Shown here: positions 1 through 9,342 of the stretch, piece after piece | Numbering within the stretch: position 1 is the stretch's first letter | Layout of the letters: every line of letters begins with the position of its first letter | The notes under the pieces: model-generated | What the model saw: only the letters and a program-made list of their open reading frames with translations | Database searches by the model: none | What the model was told of the DNA's origin: nothing | Made by a program: the position numbers and the translations under genes | Assembly (NCBI RefSeq): GCF_005869225.1 | Contig: NZ_SWFP01000002.1 | Location: forward strand, 1,116,001 to 1,180,000 | DNA from: Dyadobacter bucti | GTDB taxonomy: Bacteria > Bacteroidota > Bacteroidia > Cytophagales > Spirosomataceae | DNA: 64,000 nt | Reading direction: 5' to 3'

Positions 1-596
1 TTTCCGTAACGCTGGACGAAGTACTGGCAGAGGGTGCAGGAAAGGAAAAGCTTCAGGCCATCAGAAGCATATTGAGCTTAAAGCAGATTGAAGACGAAAA
101 ACTGGCCGCGGAGATTTTTGAGCGGTTCCTCATACTGCTCGATGACGCATACAGCACGCAGGATATTTTGGAGCAACCCAATGCCACCAGTGTGTTCCAT
201 GCACTGAGAGAGCTCAACATTGCCGTTGTGCTCAACACAGGCTACAACCGTCAGACTGCGGAAGCACTGGTAAAAAAGATAGGCTGGGAACCGGGAGTCC
301 ATTTCGACTGCCTGATCACGGCTTCGGACGTTGAACTTAACAGGCCCAATCCTGACATGATTTTACTCGCAATGAGCCAGTTGGGTATCACGGATGCAAG
401 CGAAGTTGCAAAAGTAGGCGACTCCGCGATCGATATTGAAGAAGGACAGAATGCAGGTTGCGGTTTGAGTATCGGCATCACCACCGGGGCACACACGCCC
501 GACCAGCTTCGTCAGGCCAGTCCGGATTATATTATAGGCAACCTCATCGAATTGTTGTCGATTTTTGAAGAAGCCGATAAAGCTGTTGCAGAATGA
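1..596 (+). CDS. Phosphonatase-like HAD hydrolase (5' end outside window)
   Basis: The frame is open from the window edge (codons start at base 3) to the stop at 594-596, so the N-terminus with the HAD motif I nucleophile lies outside the window. What is visible fits the phosphonoacetaldehyde hydrolase-like branch of the HAD superfamily. Motif II is in VLNTGYNRQ, the segment before motif IV reads NRPNPDMI, and motif IV is KVGDSAIDIEEGQNAG with the acidic Mg2+-binding residues. The helical cap lies at the start of the visible part. Proteins of this branch are often near phosphonate or sugar-phosphate genes, but nothing of that kind is in view. The exact substrate cannot be read from the sequence. 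Confidence 0.85.
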   Translation, partial: SVTLDEVLAEGAGKEKLQAIRSILSLKQIEDEKLAAEIFERFLILLDDAYSTQDILEQPNATSVFHALRELNIAVVLNTGYNRQTAEALVKKIGWEPGVHFDCLITASDVELNRPNPDMILLAMSQLGITDASEVAKVGDSAIDIEEGQNAGCGLSIGITTGAHTPDQLRQASPDYIIGNLIELLSIFEEADKAVAE

Positions 597-679
597 ACCG
601 ACGGCCGAGTCCCCACACTAGGCAAACTTACTTACTACCTGTAAATTACTCACTATCAACAATAAAATGCGTATCAACC

Positions 680-718
680 AAAGCCGGAGGATTTTTTCTT
701 TTGGCTTTTTTTGTTTTT
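680..718 (+). terminator. Probable rho-independent terminator of the HAD gene
   Basis: AAAGCC (680-685) can pair with GGCTTT (703-708) across an A/T-rich loop and is followed by a T-run. The stem is short, so this is a weak to moderate call. Confidence 0.45.
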
Positions 719-814
719 TCTATGATACAAAGTGCCTGACACCTAGTAGCATTTCATGGGATTTCTCTTATAAATTAGTATACTCGATCCGTAAAACGGC
801 TACTTCGCTCAGAT

Positions 815-1636
815 ATGGACTACCAGACATTTAAGCCCCACTCCGACTTAGCGTCGCTAATAAAATGTTACTGGACATTAGAGGTTCCGGCAGAAGCAAA
901 CGCTCAGAAGCAGCGGATTCTTCCGGACGGCTGCATTGAAATGATATTTATTCTCGGAGACGATGTGAAACGGTACACAACAGCGGATCAATACATTCTG
1001 CAACCCCGTGCTATGATTCTCGGCCAGATCAGCAAGCCATATTTTATTGAGCCCACCGGTTATGTCAATTCTTTCGCTGTCCGTTTCTATCCGTACGGTT
1101 TTGCCAACTTTACTGCCATCCCCATTAAAAATTTCACGGATAAGGAAACCAGCATATTGGCGCTGTTTGGCGAAAAAATTTCAAACGAGCTCGAACAACA
1201 TATAGTCAATGCCGAAAACACGGAACAACGCATTGAAGAAATAGAGAAGTTTCTTTTTGACAAGATCACAGAAGAAAGCGTGGTCGATGGAATCGTAAAA
1301 TCGACTATTGAAGCCATGCTGTCGACAAAAGGAAGCGCCTCAATTCATCAGATCCTGAAAGACAATCCTTCAAAGAGGAGGCAGCTGGAAAGGAATTTTT
1401 CCAAACAGGTAGGACTAAGCCCAAAGCAACTGGGCAAGGCGATACGCTTACAGGCTGTTTTGAAAATGATGGCCGACAAAAAAACCGAAAGCCTGGCAGA
1501 CGTGGCCTACGAAAGCCAGTATTTTGATCAATCCCATTTTACAAATGATTTTAAGGAGCTGGCAGGTATCAGCCCCAAGGATTTTTATCAGGACGGCGGA
1601 CTGGCCCTTTCGTCAATTTTATACTCCCGGGAGTGA
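815..1636 (+). CDS. AraC-family transcriptional regulator with DUF6597-like N-terminus
   Basis: A 273-residue cytoplasmic regulator. The N-terminal part (about 1-130, beginning with DYQTFKPHSDLASLIKCYW and containing ILPDGCIEMIF) matches the sensor-like domain commonly found before AraC helix-turn-helix modules in Bacteroidota. The C-terminal ~100 residues hold the two HTH motifs, the second around ADVAYESQYFDQSHFTNDFK with the typical GISPKDF ending. The ATG at 815 is the first in frame after an A/T-rich leader that contains TATAAATTAG, one base from the TAnnTTTG -7 element. The VOC gene follows 62 bp later on the same strand. No ligand can be assigned. Confidence 0.85.
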   Translation: MDYQTFKPHSDLASLIKCYWTLEVPAEANAQKQRILPDGCIEMIFILGDDVKRYTTADQYILQPRAMILGQISKPYFIEPTGYVNSFAVRFYPYGFANFTAIPIKNFTDKETSILALFGEKISNELEQHIVNAENTEQRIEEIEKFLFDKITEESVVDGIVKSTIEAMLSTKGSASIHQILKDNPSKRRQLERNFSKQVGLSPKQLGKAIRLQAVLKMMADKKTESLADVAYESQYFDQSHFTNDFKELAGISPKDFYQDGGLALSSILYSRE

Positions 1637-1698
1637 CGTGTCGCATTTTTCCAATTTTTTAATCATTAAAAACGGCACATTGCAGCCACAATTAAACA

Positions 1699-2076
1699 AT
1701 GATCAAAATGGAAAACCTTATTTCAATGTTTGAGATACCCGCATCCGATTTCCAGCGGGCAGTAACGTTTTACAAAGCAATACTCAATACCGAAATCGAG
1801 GAACTCGATTGGCAGGGGACTAAAATGGGGCTCTTCCCGGCTGATGGAACAAACGTTTCCGGATCGATCATCGAGGCGGCAGGTTACAGACCTTCATCGG
1901 ACGGCGTGATCATATATCTTAACGGAGGCGATAATTTACAGGTAATTCTGGACAAGGTGGAAGCCAATAACGGCAAGGTGATTGTTGCCAAAACTGAAAT
2001 CAGTCCGGAAATGGGTTTTTATGCCACGTTCGCGGATACAGAGGGGAATAAACTGGGCCTCCACTCGATGCAGTAG
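1699..2076 (+). CDS. VOC (glyoxalase/bleomycin-resistance-like) family protein
   Basis: A 125-residue single-domain protein of the vicinal oxygen chelate fold. MFEIPASDFQRAVTFYKAIL is the typical first beta-alpha unit, and GFYATFADTEGNKLGLHS is the typical last strand with its metal-binding Glu region (DTEGN). Such proteins bind divalent metal and act on small electrophiles, antibiotics or aromatics; the substrate is unknown here. The start is ambiguous between 1699 and 1708, and MENLISMFEIPA from 1708 is the more usual family N-terminus. It lies 62 bp after the AraC gene and may be its target or co-transcribed with it. It ends tail to tail with the TonB-dependent receptor. Confidence 0.85.
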   Translation: MIKMENLISMFEIPASDFQRAVTFYKAILNTEIEELDWQGTKMGLFPADGTNVSGSIIEAAGYRPSSDGVIIYLNGGDNLQVILDKVEANNGKVIVAKTEISPEMGFYATFADTEGNKLGLHSMQ

Positions 2077-2111
2077 CGATATCCCGATTTATACGCAAGG
2101 TTACCGGTAAC

Positions 2112-4517
2112 TTAGTTGTTGCCGTCGCCTCCTTTTTTATCATCATTGCTGATCCTTTTTTTCTGACGCTGGTTGGTCGTCATTTGACCGAATTCGTATT
2201 TCAGGTTAATGCGCCACCCTCTGCGGTACATGGCTACATCCTGCGTCTGCACAAAATTGGGACCGACAAAATCATTGCGCCATCTGATCCGGCGGTTGAA
2301 GGGATTGTCATAGCCCACGCCAATGGTGCATTTCTTTTTAAGGATCTCTTTTTGCAGCACCATGTTGTAGAAGCCAAAGCTCCCATTTTTTCCCTGCAGA
2401 TTAACCCTGGGGGAGTTGTAGAAGCCAAAAAGCTGCGCTTTAATGCCTTTTCCAAAATCAATGGTCGAGTTGAGATTGATGCGGTACATCCAGTCTTTAT
2501 TGCTGGTTGCGAGCTCCTTGCTTTCCAGTACATTGTAAAATACATTCAATGAACCATTCACAGTCCATTGTTTGGTCAGTTTCGTATTGGCGCTCAGGTT
2601 GACCCCATAGGCTGAATTCTCCGCCACATTTTGAAAGATCTGTTTCAGTACACCGCTGCTGTCCACGGTATTGATGCTTTCGATGGCATTGTTGGTCTGG
2701 CGCAGGAAGAAGGAAGCATTGAGACTCGTCTGCCGGATGGATATGCTGTAATTCGCCTCCACGGAATGCGTCAGTTCGGGTTTCAGATAAGGGTTTCCGC
2801 CATACAGGTTTTTGGAATCAGCCTGATTTACATAAGGATTTAGATAATAAAACTGGGGGCGCTGAATGCGTTGAGAATAGCTGAATCGTACCTGCTGATC
2901 TTTCTTCAGGCTGCGTGACAAACTAAGGCTCGGAATCAGGTTTCCGTAGTTGTTTGCAAAAGACGCTGTCCCGTTCAGGAAATGGGCCTGGATGAAGGTG
3001 TGCTCATAGCGTAACCCAAGATTGACGCCCCAGCGTTTTTTGGGCGTACGGCTATATACGACATAACCAGAGGTAACCTGCTGGGCATAATCGAAAATAT
3101 TGGCAAGCTCGGGCATGTCTGTGAAATCTGTCGATCCTTCTAATGCGCTGGATATGCGGTAGTCGCTCAATATTTGCCTGAAGATGGTTTTGGAGCCCAT
3201 TTCGAGCGTGCTGATGCTGTCGAGCGGATTGGTGAAATCGAGTTGAACTGTTCCCTCTTTATTGTTGCTGATGTTGTAGCTTTTCTCGCGGTAGTAAACA
3301 TTGTTGCCGCGGTTCAGCAGATCCGACCAATAGTTACTATCCTCTTCTTCAAATGAATACATCATCAAAAGATTAATTTCCTTTTTCGGCTTTTTAAACA
3401 AACGGGTATAATCCAGGTTGATGGTCGCACCAGACCAGTCGTAGGTTCTGCTCATGTCCCTGCGGAAGTATTGCCCGGCATTGTCGTTGCTGCTCTCCTC
3501 AAAAACGATATCAAATCCATTGGTGTTGGCGCCATCATAATAATTCACTCCCGCTCCGATGCGGTTGAGTGAATCCACGTCCCAATCCAGGTTCAGCGTA
3601 CCATAGAAATTCTGGCCATCGCCCCTCACCCACTGCGTCTGGTTCTGGTCAGTGACCGTGTCAGCATTTGTAAAAGAGCGTAGCAATTGCATATAACGCT
3701 TGTTCCTCCAGTTGCTGAAACCGCCGTTGGCAGAGATACCCAGGCCTTTCATCCGGTGGTTGATACTTGCATTCGGCCAGTTGTTCCATTGTCCGAAGTT
3801 AGGGCTGACCGATCCGCTGGTACCCCTCATGGTATTCCGTTTGGTAATGATATTGATGATCCCGGCGGTGCCTTCCGCGTCGTATTTTGCAGATGGTGAA
3901 GTAATTACCTCCACTTGCTTGATGATATCGGCCGGGATTTGTTTTAAGGCGTCGGACACGCTGCGGGCTACAATGCTCGATGGTTTATTATCGATCAGCA
4001 CCTTGATATTCGAACTGCCGCGAAGCTGTACATTACCTTCAATGTCCACTGCCACCGAGGGTATTTTTTTGAGCACGTCGGTCGCATCCCCGCCTTTGAT
4101 ACTGATATCCTTTTCTGCATTGTAAACCATCCGGTCCGATTTTTCCTCAAACAATGCCTTCTGCTCACTGACCGTCACCTCATTCAGGTTTTGAACCGCC
4201 GGCACAAGCTTAATGATACCTACTTCGATATCCTCGTTTGTGGCCGATATCTTTCCTACCGTTTTGGTCGCATAGCTCATCAGTGAAACCTGAATGGCGT
4301 ATTGCCCGGGAGGAACTTTGGTGAACACAAACCTGCCTTTGGAATCCGAGTTCGCACCCTCCATGATCTTTCCGTCTTTCAGGAGGGCCACAGCTGCAAA
4401 TTCGACGGGTTTGACGGTTGCTGAGTCCATCAGCAAACCCGAGATTTTAATGTGCTGTGCCGACACCAGGCAGAAACTCGCAGCGAACGCAACCAGGGAG
4501 AGTAGTAATATTTTCAT
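2112..4517 (-). CDS. TonB-dependent outer-membrane receptor (OMP_b-brl_3 type)
   Basis: 801 residues with a signal peptide (MKILLLSLVAFAASFCLVSA, mature from about QHIKISG). A CarboxypepD_reg-like beta-sandwich (about 22-105) comes next, then a plug domain (about 115-230, with SDRMVYNAEKD and the ASPSAKYDAEGTAGIINII signature), then a long beta-barrel of the outer-membrane beta-barrel family 3 type. This differs from the SusC class: it is shorter and lacks SusC-specific plug motifs and a SusD partner. It ends in a basic, low-complexity tail (QRQKKRISNDDKKGGDGNN), common in this family. It is transcribed away from the VOC gene; the AraC regulator encoded upstream on the same strand ends 214 bp before its start. 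The substrate is unknown. Confidence 0.85.
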   Translation of the reverse strand: MKILLLSLVAFAASFCLVSAQHIKISGLLMDSATVKPVEFAAVALLKDGKIMEGANSDSKGRFVFTKVPPGQYAIQVSLMSYATKTVGKISATNEDIEVGIIKLVPAVQNLNEVTVSEQKALFEEKSDRMVYNAEKDISIKGGDATDVLKKIPSVAVDIEGNVQLRGSSNIKVLIDNKPSSIVARSVSDALKQIPADIIKQVEVITSPSAKYDAEGTAGIINIITKRNTMRGTSGSVSPNFGQWNNWPNASINHRMKGLGISANGGFSNWRNKRYMQLLRSFTNADTVTDQNQTQWVRGDGQNFYGTLNLDWDVDSLNRIGAGVNYYDGANTNGFDIVFEESSNDNAGQYFRRDMSRTYDWSGATINLDYTRLFKKPKKEINLLMMYSFEEEDSNYWSDLLNRGNNVYYREKSYNISNNKEGTVQLDFTNPLDSISTLEMGSKTIFRQILSDYRISSALEGSTDFTDMPELANIFDYAQQVTSGYVVYSRTPKKRWGVNLGLRYEHTFIQAHFLNGTASFANNYGNLIPSLSLSRSLKKDQQVRFSYSQRIQRPQFYYLNPYVNQADSKNLYGGNPYLKPELTHSVEANYSISIRQTSLNASFFLRQTNNAIESINTVDSSGVLKQIFQNVAENSAYGVNLSANTKLTKQWTVNGSLNVFYNVLESKELATSNKDWMYRINLNSTIDFGKGIKAQLFGFYNSPRVNLQGKNGSFGFYNMVLQKEILKKKCTIGVGYDNPFNRRIRWRNDFVGPNFVQTQDVAMYRRGWRINLKYEFGQMTTNQRQKKRISNDDKKGGDGNN

Positions 4518-4731
4518 AACATGGCGAAATAGATGATGGTCAGACGGGCATCAACCTTTGGGTTCCGGCTGACCGGAATATCGCAATGACACCTTTTGAT
4601 CCGGAATGTTGCACGCCGGCAGGGAAAAATCATTCCACGCGCCATCCTGACAAATGTGCGAAACTGTTCTGTCCGGCTGAAAAAAAGTAGACGAACCGGG
4701 CAAAAAGTAGATCAACAGAGGTGCTGCATGC

Positions 4732-5604
4732 TTATCTGTTTGAAAATGCCTGCTGATATCCCGCAGGCGTCTTTCCGGTGATTTGTTTGAATTGCTTGTA
4801 AAAACAGGTGAAGTTGTGAAATCCGCTGTCATAGCAAATCTGCTTGATCCCCATGTTATTATTAATGAGCATTTTACATGCGTACCCCACCCTGATCTCG
4901 GTCACAAATTGTGAGAACTGCTTGCCAGTGCGGGACTTGAAATACCTGCAGAAAGAATTGGGCGACAGCCCGGCTATGGAAGCCACCGTTTCGAGTTTGA
5001 TCTTTTCCCTGAAGTGGTTGAGCGTATACTTATATATTGCGTTGATCCTTTCATTTTCCTGCTCCGGATTGTCGTACCGGAAGCCGAGGGAAGCCAGTAC
5101 ACTTTTATCGCTTACGTTACTTGCGGCAACCAGCGACTCTATCAGCAGCATAATCCGGTAAGGCCCTTCGGCATGATACAGCTGTTCCATAAGGTCTATC
5201 ACTTTCACCGCGATTTCCCCTTTCAGCGCCAGGCCGCGTTTTGCTTTCTCGAGTACGTTTTTTATGACAGCGTTTTCTGCAAGCATTAAAAAACGCTCTC
5301 CCCAAAAATTCTCCGTAAAGTGGATCACAGTTGAAAATGGCGAGTTAATGTCTCCCTGATCAGATCGTTCTTCTACGTCAAAATGCCAGAAATGAGGTAA
5401 GCTGGCACCGACAAGAACCACATCCCCGGCATTAAATCTCCGGACATCGTCCCCTACGAACTGGGTACCGCTGCCTTTATGAAAACAGATCAACTCCACC
5501 TCGCTATGACAGTGCCAGCGGCTGTTGATGTTCGGAATGAGCTCTCTTCTTATACTGAACGACCTGTTGGGTGTGGTAGCAACCTGGAGAATTTGAGGCT
5601 TCAT
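4732..5604 (-). CDS. AraC-family regulator with cupin sensor domain
   Basis: 290 residues. The N-terminal part is a cupin-like AraC-binding domain (RELIPNINSRWHCHSEVELICFHKG, with the metal- or sugar-pocket histidines of that fold). The C-terminal ~100 residues carry the AraC HTH pair (KLETVASIAGLSPNSFCRYFK and QICYDSGFHNFTCFYKQF, ending ITGKTPAGYQ). It is divergent from the SusC-SusD-GH95 operon across a 619-bp region and is the only regulator beside it. It is therefore the obvious candidate to control that operon, for example in response to the released sugar. This is inference from position. Confidence 0.87.
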   Translation of the reverse strand: MKPQILQVATTPNRSFSIRRELIPNINSRWHCHSEVELICFHKGSGTQFVGDDVRRFNAGDVVLVGASLPHFWHFDVEERSDQGDINSPFSTVIHFTENFWGERFLMLAENAVIKNVLEKAKRGLALKGEIAVKVIDLMEQLYHAEGPYRIMLLIESLVAASNVSDKSVLASLGFRYDNPEQENERINAIYKYTLNHFREKIKLETVASIAGLSPNSFCRYFKSRTGKQFSQFVTEIRVGYACKMLINNNMGIKQICYDSGFHNFTCFYKQFKQITGKTPAGYQQAFSNR

Positions 5605-6223
5605 AACTTAGTCTGGTATTACCGATATTTGAGTTGGTCCCGGAGCATCATTTCCAGGTGATAAAAAGGTATAGTCTTAATGAAGGATTAAAAAAACACA
5701 AAAAAAAATATAGAATATATAAAATGGTAAAATAACTTAATAACTGGATAATGTTTGCCCCCCGGACCTTCGCTGCATATATTTTCTTTGTAATGTTCAT
5801 TGGATCAAACCAGACCTTAAACATCCCTATGAAGACAAACTTTTACATTGGTTCAAATACCGGATGGCAATATCAAACGACCTTTTTTTTGATTATACAG
5901 TCGGAAGACCCCGGTATAACGACCTAATGTAAAACCCAACTTGGCGGCTTCCGGAGAAGCTTCATCCCGGACTTTCAGTTTTTACCATTCAACCGAATGT
6001 GACAGACGAAGAGTGCAACCTGCAGTTTTATGAAAAATAATAAGCTAAATATTCCTGTAAAAGAACGAAGCCGACCCTCTCTAATTCCAAGTATTAATTG
6101 ACTTCTGTTCAAACCTTCAAGGTGCATTTCATGCTGGCGGCTGTTGGTGACGGCTGTTCATTGAGATCAATATGCCTGTTTAAACCATCAAAAATTACCC
6201 TTTAAACCAATCAATTACCTACT
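5605..6223. other. Divergent intergenic region between AraC gene and SusC operon
   Basis: 619 bp without an intact gene. It must hold the promoters of the AraC gene and of the SusC-SusD-GH95 operon. The stretch 5670-5755 is very A/T-rich. No exact TTTG-N19-TAnnTTTG promoter was found. A possible decayed short gene lies at 5829-6040, listed separately. Confidence 0.6.
5829..6040 (+). pseudogene. Possible remnant of a short unrecognised gene
   Basis: From ATG 5829 the reading begins MKTNFYIGSNTGWQYQTTFF and then meets an eight-T run (5883-5890). Adding one T continues as FDYTVGRPRYNDLM, a single TAA codon, then NPTWRLPEKLHPGLSVFTI and on to a TAA at 6038-6040. The two pieces have protein-like composition and together would give about 70 residues. 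One homopolymer slip plus one nonsense codon separates them from an open gene. I do not recognise the family. Chance cannot be excluded for so short a stretch. Confidence 0.3.
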
Positions 6224-9200
6224 ATGAAACACAATTTACCCAGACGGACCAGGGCTAATTCCCCGGGTCACCCACTGCTGATGCAGTTGCTTTTTTTCTT
6301 CGCTGTTTGCCTGGGATCCGGGCCAGTATTTGCCCAGCAGGTACAAAAAGTAACCGGTACCGTTATTGATTCAACCGGCACAACATTGCCCGGTGTGAAC
6401 ATCATCGTGGAAGGCTCGGGGAACCGGGGCACTTCTACCGACGCTGACGGGAAATTCGAACTAAATGTCAATCCAAATGCAACACTGGTCGTCAGCTTCA
6501 TCGGTTACCAGACCCAGCGCGTAACGATCTCCGGTAAAAGCGTTCTGAATATCCGTCTGGCCCCTATGGCCGCGAACCTGAACGAAGTCGTGGTAGTCGG
6601 TTACCAGTCTCAGGAGCGACGAAAACTGCTCAGCTCGGTAGCCACTGTTTCCGGTGCCGACATCAACAAGCGCGTGGGTACCAATCCCCTGACGCTCATG
6701 CAGGGCAAACTGCCGGGATTACAGGTCGTACAAGGGTCTGGTGAGCCGGGTAACGAAGGGATACAGATGCGGGTGCGGGGTATTACTACTTTCAGCTCGG
6801 TCGGTAACGATCCGCTCGTGATCGTGAACGGCTTGCCTGGGAACCTTACTGCGCTCAACCCCAATGATATCGAATCCATTTCCGTACTGAAAGATGCTGC
6901 TTCCGCGGCCATCTACGGGTCCAGAGGATCAAACGGCGTCATTGTTGTCAAAACCAAAAAAGGCAAGGCAGGCTTTGCACTCCAGTACAATTTCAATATC
7001 GGGATTTCAACAACCGCCAAACTGCCTGAAACGATCAGCAACTCAGCGGAATTCATGGAGCTGTCCAATGAAGCGCGGAGGAATTCATCACTTCAGCCAC
7101 TGTACACACAAGACCAGATCGATCTCTACCGCAATGCGACTGACCGTGTCAAATACCCCAATCACAACTGGCTTGATGATGTATTTGTTACCGCATACAC
7201 CAAAAACCATTTCCTGAACCTGAGCGGGGGAACAGAAAGCACTACTTATAATGTTGGTTTCGGAATCACGGATCAGCCGGGAACGGTCATCGGTTTTGAT
7301 TACCAAAAGTACACAGTGAGCATTGGCCTCTCTTCCCGTTTGAATAAAAGGGTGACATTTGGGACAGACCTCCAGATGCGTTACGGTAACAGAAACGCGC
7401 CAAGGTCGGGCGGAGGGGATATTTTCCTGTCCACGCTGGCACAGTCGCCCCTCTACCCTGCGCAGGCGCCGGACGGCAGGTGGATCGCATCCGCTTATCC
7501 CAACGAACAGCGGAACAAAAATCCTGTGGCCATCGCAAAAAATGATGTCCGGATCAGGACACTGGATTATTATGCGCAGGGAAACATATCGCTCGACGTT
7601 GACATCATCGACGGTCTCCGGTGGGAAAACCGCGGTGGGGCTACCTATTTTTCTCTGAAAAACAATGATTTCAGGCCTCGTATACCTATGTATTTTTACA
7701 ACGACATGAGCCCTGCCGGAAACCTGGACGTAGGCGCCCCCGGTCTGAGCGTGCGCAGGGAGGACAATATCTACGGGTCGCTTTACAGCCAGCTCAATTT
7801 CAGCAGGAAATTCGGCCAGCATAATTTGTCGGTACTCGCAGGTGCGCAGCAGGAATACAATACATACAGTGAGCTGAACGCCGGCAGAAACGCATTTCCT
7901 TCCAACGACCTGCGGGAACTGAATGCCGGCCCGGCGGATGGCCAAAGCAATAACGGTGCTGCGTCGGAATGGGCGCTCCGGTCTTTTTATGGCAGCTTAA
8001 ATTACGATTTTAAGGACAAATACCTGATTGGCGGAAGTATCCGGTACGATGGTACTTCCAGGCTGCCTTCCAATACACGCTGGGGAACATTCTATTCGGT
8101 TTCGGCAGCATGGCGGCTCACAGAAGAAGCATTCTTAAAAGATGTTTCCTGGCTGAATGATGCGAAGGTCCGTGCATCGCTGGGAGAAGTCGGGAACCAG
8201 AACATTGTTACGGATGCCAACAGGGCAGCTTTAACACCCTACCCCTACCAGCCTGTGCTGTCGCTCCGCAACTATGCTTTCTCGGGTTCCGTAGCTACAG
8301 GTTATTCCGCGTCCACGCTGGTAGACCCGGCGCTGAGATGGGAAAGTACCCGGGTATTCGACGTCGGAATAGATGTTACGGCATTTAACAACAAGCTTAA
8401 TATCACTGCCGACTGGTACAACAAGTACACTTTTGACATTCTTCGCACACCGCTCATCCCGATCTGGCTGGGACTCAACGCCCCGGTCATCAATAACGGC
8501 GCTTTGCGGAACAAGGGTGTAGAGCTCAATATCGAATACAAAAACAGGATCGGCAATGATTTTTCATACAGTATCGGCGGAAATATCCAGACCTACCGGA
8601 ATAAAATCGAGAGCTATGGAGTCAAAGAGATAGGCAGCAACACGATCCGGGAGGAAGGAAGGCCTCTGGACCAGTTTTACATGTATGTGTGGGACGGTAT
8701 ATTCCAGAGTCAGTCGGAAATCGACAATTCTCCGGTGCAGCCTGTGAAACCGACTCCGGGCGACCTGAAAATCAAGGATGTGAATAACGATGGTAAAATC
8801 GACCCGAACGACCGGACGTATGTGGACGGACGCTATCCCTCTATGCAGTACTCGTTTAACATCGGAGCCAATTGGAAAGGTTTTGACCTGAGCCTTCAGA
8901 TGTACGGTTCGCAGGGCCAGAAAATCTATGTGAACGGATGGGGTGCCGAACCGTTCAGACAGGGATCGGTCCCTACTACGGACTGGAGAAACCGGTGGAC
9001 GCCTGAAAATCCGAGCACAACAATGCCTAAAATTTACGTAGCCGATAGTTATGCGCCGGTTCAGAACTATGCCTCTACCTATTTTCTCAAGGATGCTTCT
9101 TTTCTGAGGCTGCGTGGCGTTCAGTTGGGATACACCGTGCCGATTAAAATAATCAGCAAGATAGGCGCGAAATCGCTGCGGGTATATGCCGTGGGGGACA

Positions 9201-9319
9201 ACCTTTTCATGTTCAGCAAATACCCCGGGCTTGACCCTGAACGCGTAAGCGTGAGCGGAACTTATGTGACTTATCCTCAGATCAAAACGGTCACATTTGG
9301 CGCCTCCATCCAATTCTAA
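6224..9319 (+). CDS. SusC/RagA-family TonB-linked outer-membrane transporter
   Basis: 1031 residues. The signal peptide ends near VFAQQ (about 37). A CarboxypepD_reg-like domain follows (about 44-125, VTGTVIDSTGTTLPGVNIIV and GTSTDADGKFEL), then the SusC linker LNEVVVVGYQSQ, a plug domain (about 130-245, with KDAASAAIYGSRGSNGVIVV) and a 22-strand-type barrel ending in a C-terminal aromatic (IQF). No STN domain is present, so it is not wired to an ECF/FecR pair; control is more likely by the divergent AraC regulator. It forms the pore of a SusCD complex with the lipoprotein encoded 23 bp downstream. With GH95 next, an L-fucose-containing or related glycan is a reasonable substrate guess. Confidence 0.93.
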   Translation: MKHNLPRRTRANSPGHPLLMQLLFFFAVCLGSGPVFAQQVQKVTGTVIDSTGTTLPGVNIIVEGSGNRGTSTDADGKFELNVNPNATLVVSFIGYQTQRVTISGKSVLNIRLAPMAANLNEVVVVGYQSQERRKLLSSVATVSGADINKRVGTNPLTLMQGKLPGLQVVQGSGEPGNEGIQMRVRGITTFSSVGNDPLVIVNGLPGNLTALNPNDIESISVLKDAASAAIYGSRGSNGVIVVKTKKGKAGFALQYNFNIGISTTAKLPETISNSAEFMELSNEARRNSSLQPLYTQDQIDLYRNATDRVKYPNHNWLDDVFVTAYTKNHFLNLSGGTESTTYNVGFGITDQPGTVIGFDYQKYTVSIGLSSRLNKRVTFGTDLQMRYGNRNAPRSGGGDIFLSTLAQSPLYPAQAPDGRWIASAYPNEQRNKNPVAIAKNDVRIRTLDYYAQGNISLDVDIIDGLRWENRGGATYFSLKNNDFRPRIPMYFYNDMSPAGNLDVGAPGLSVRREDNIYGSLYSQLNFSRKFGQHNLSVLAGAQQEYNTYSELNAGRNAFPSNDLRELNAGPADGQSNNGAASEWALRSFYGSLNYDFKDKYLIGGSIRYDGTSRLPSNTRWGTFYSVSAAWRLTEEAFLKDVSWLNDAKVRASLGEVGNQNIVTDANRAALTPYPYQPVLSLRNYAFSGSVATGYSASTLVDPALRWESTRVFDVGIDVTAFNNKLNITADWYNKYTFDILRTPLIPIWLGLNAPVINNGALRNKGVELNIEYKNRIGNDFSYSIGGNIQTYRNKIESYGVKEIGSNTIREEGRPLDQFYMYVWDGIFQSQSEIDNSPVQPVKPTPGDLKIKDVNNDGKIDPNDRTYVDGRYPSMQYSFNIGANWKGFDLSLQMYGSQGQKIYVNGWGAEPFRQGSVPTTDWRNRWTPENPSTTMPKIYVADSYAPVQNYASTYFLKDASFLRLRGVQLGYTVPIKIISKIGAKSLRVYAVGDNLFMFSKYPGLDPERVSVSGTYVTYPQIKTVTFGASIQF

Positions 9320-9342
9320 ACCCCATTTCAAAAAGTATTGAC

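Noticed and set aside
2100..2111. Perfect 12-bp palindrome GTTACCGGTAAC between convergent genes
   Set aside because: It has no loop or T-run for a terminator and sits at the end of two convergent genes where an operator is unlikely; probably chance.
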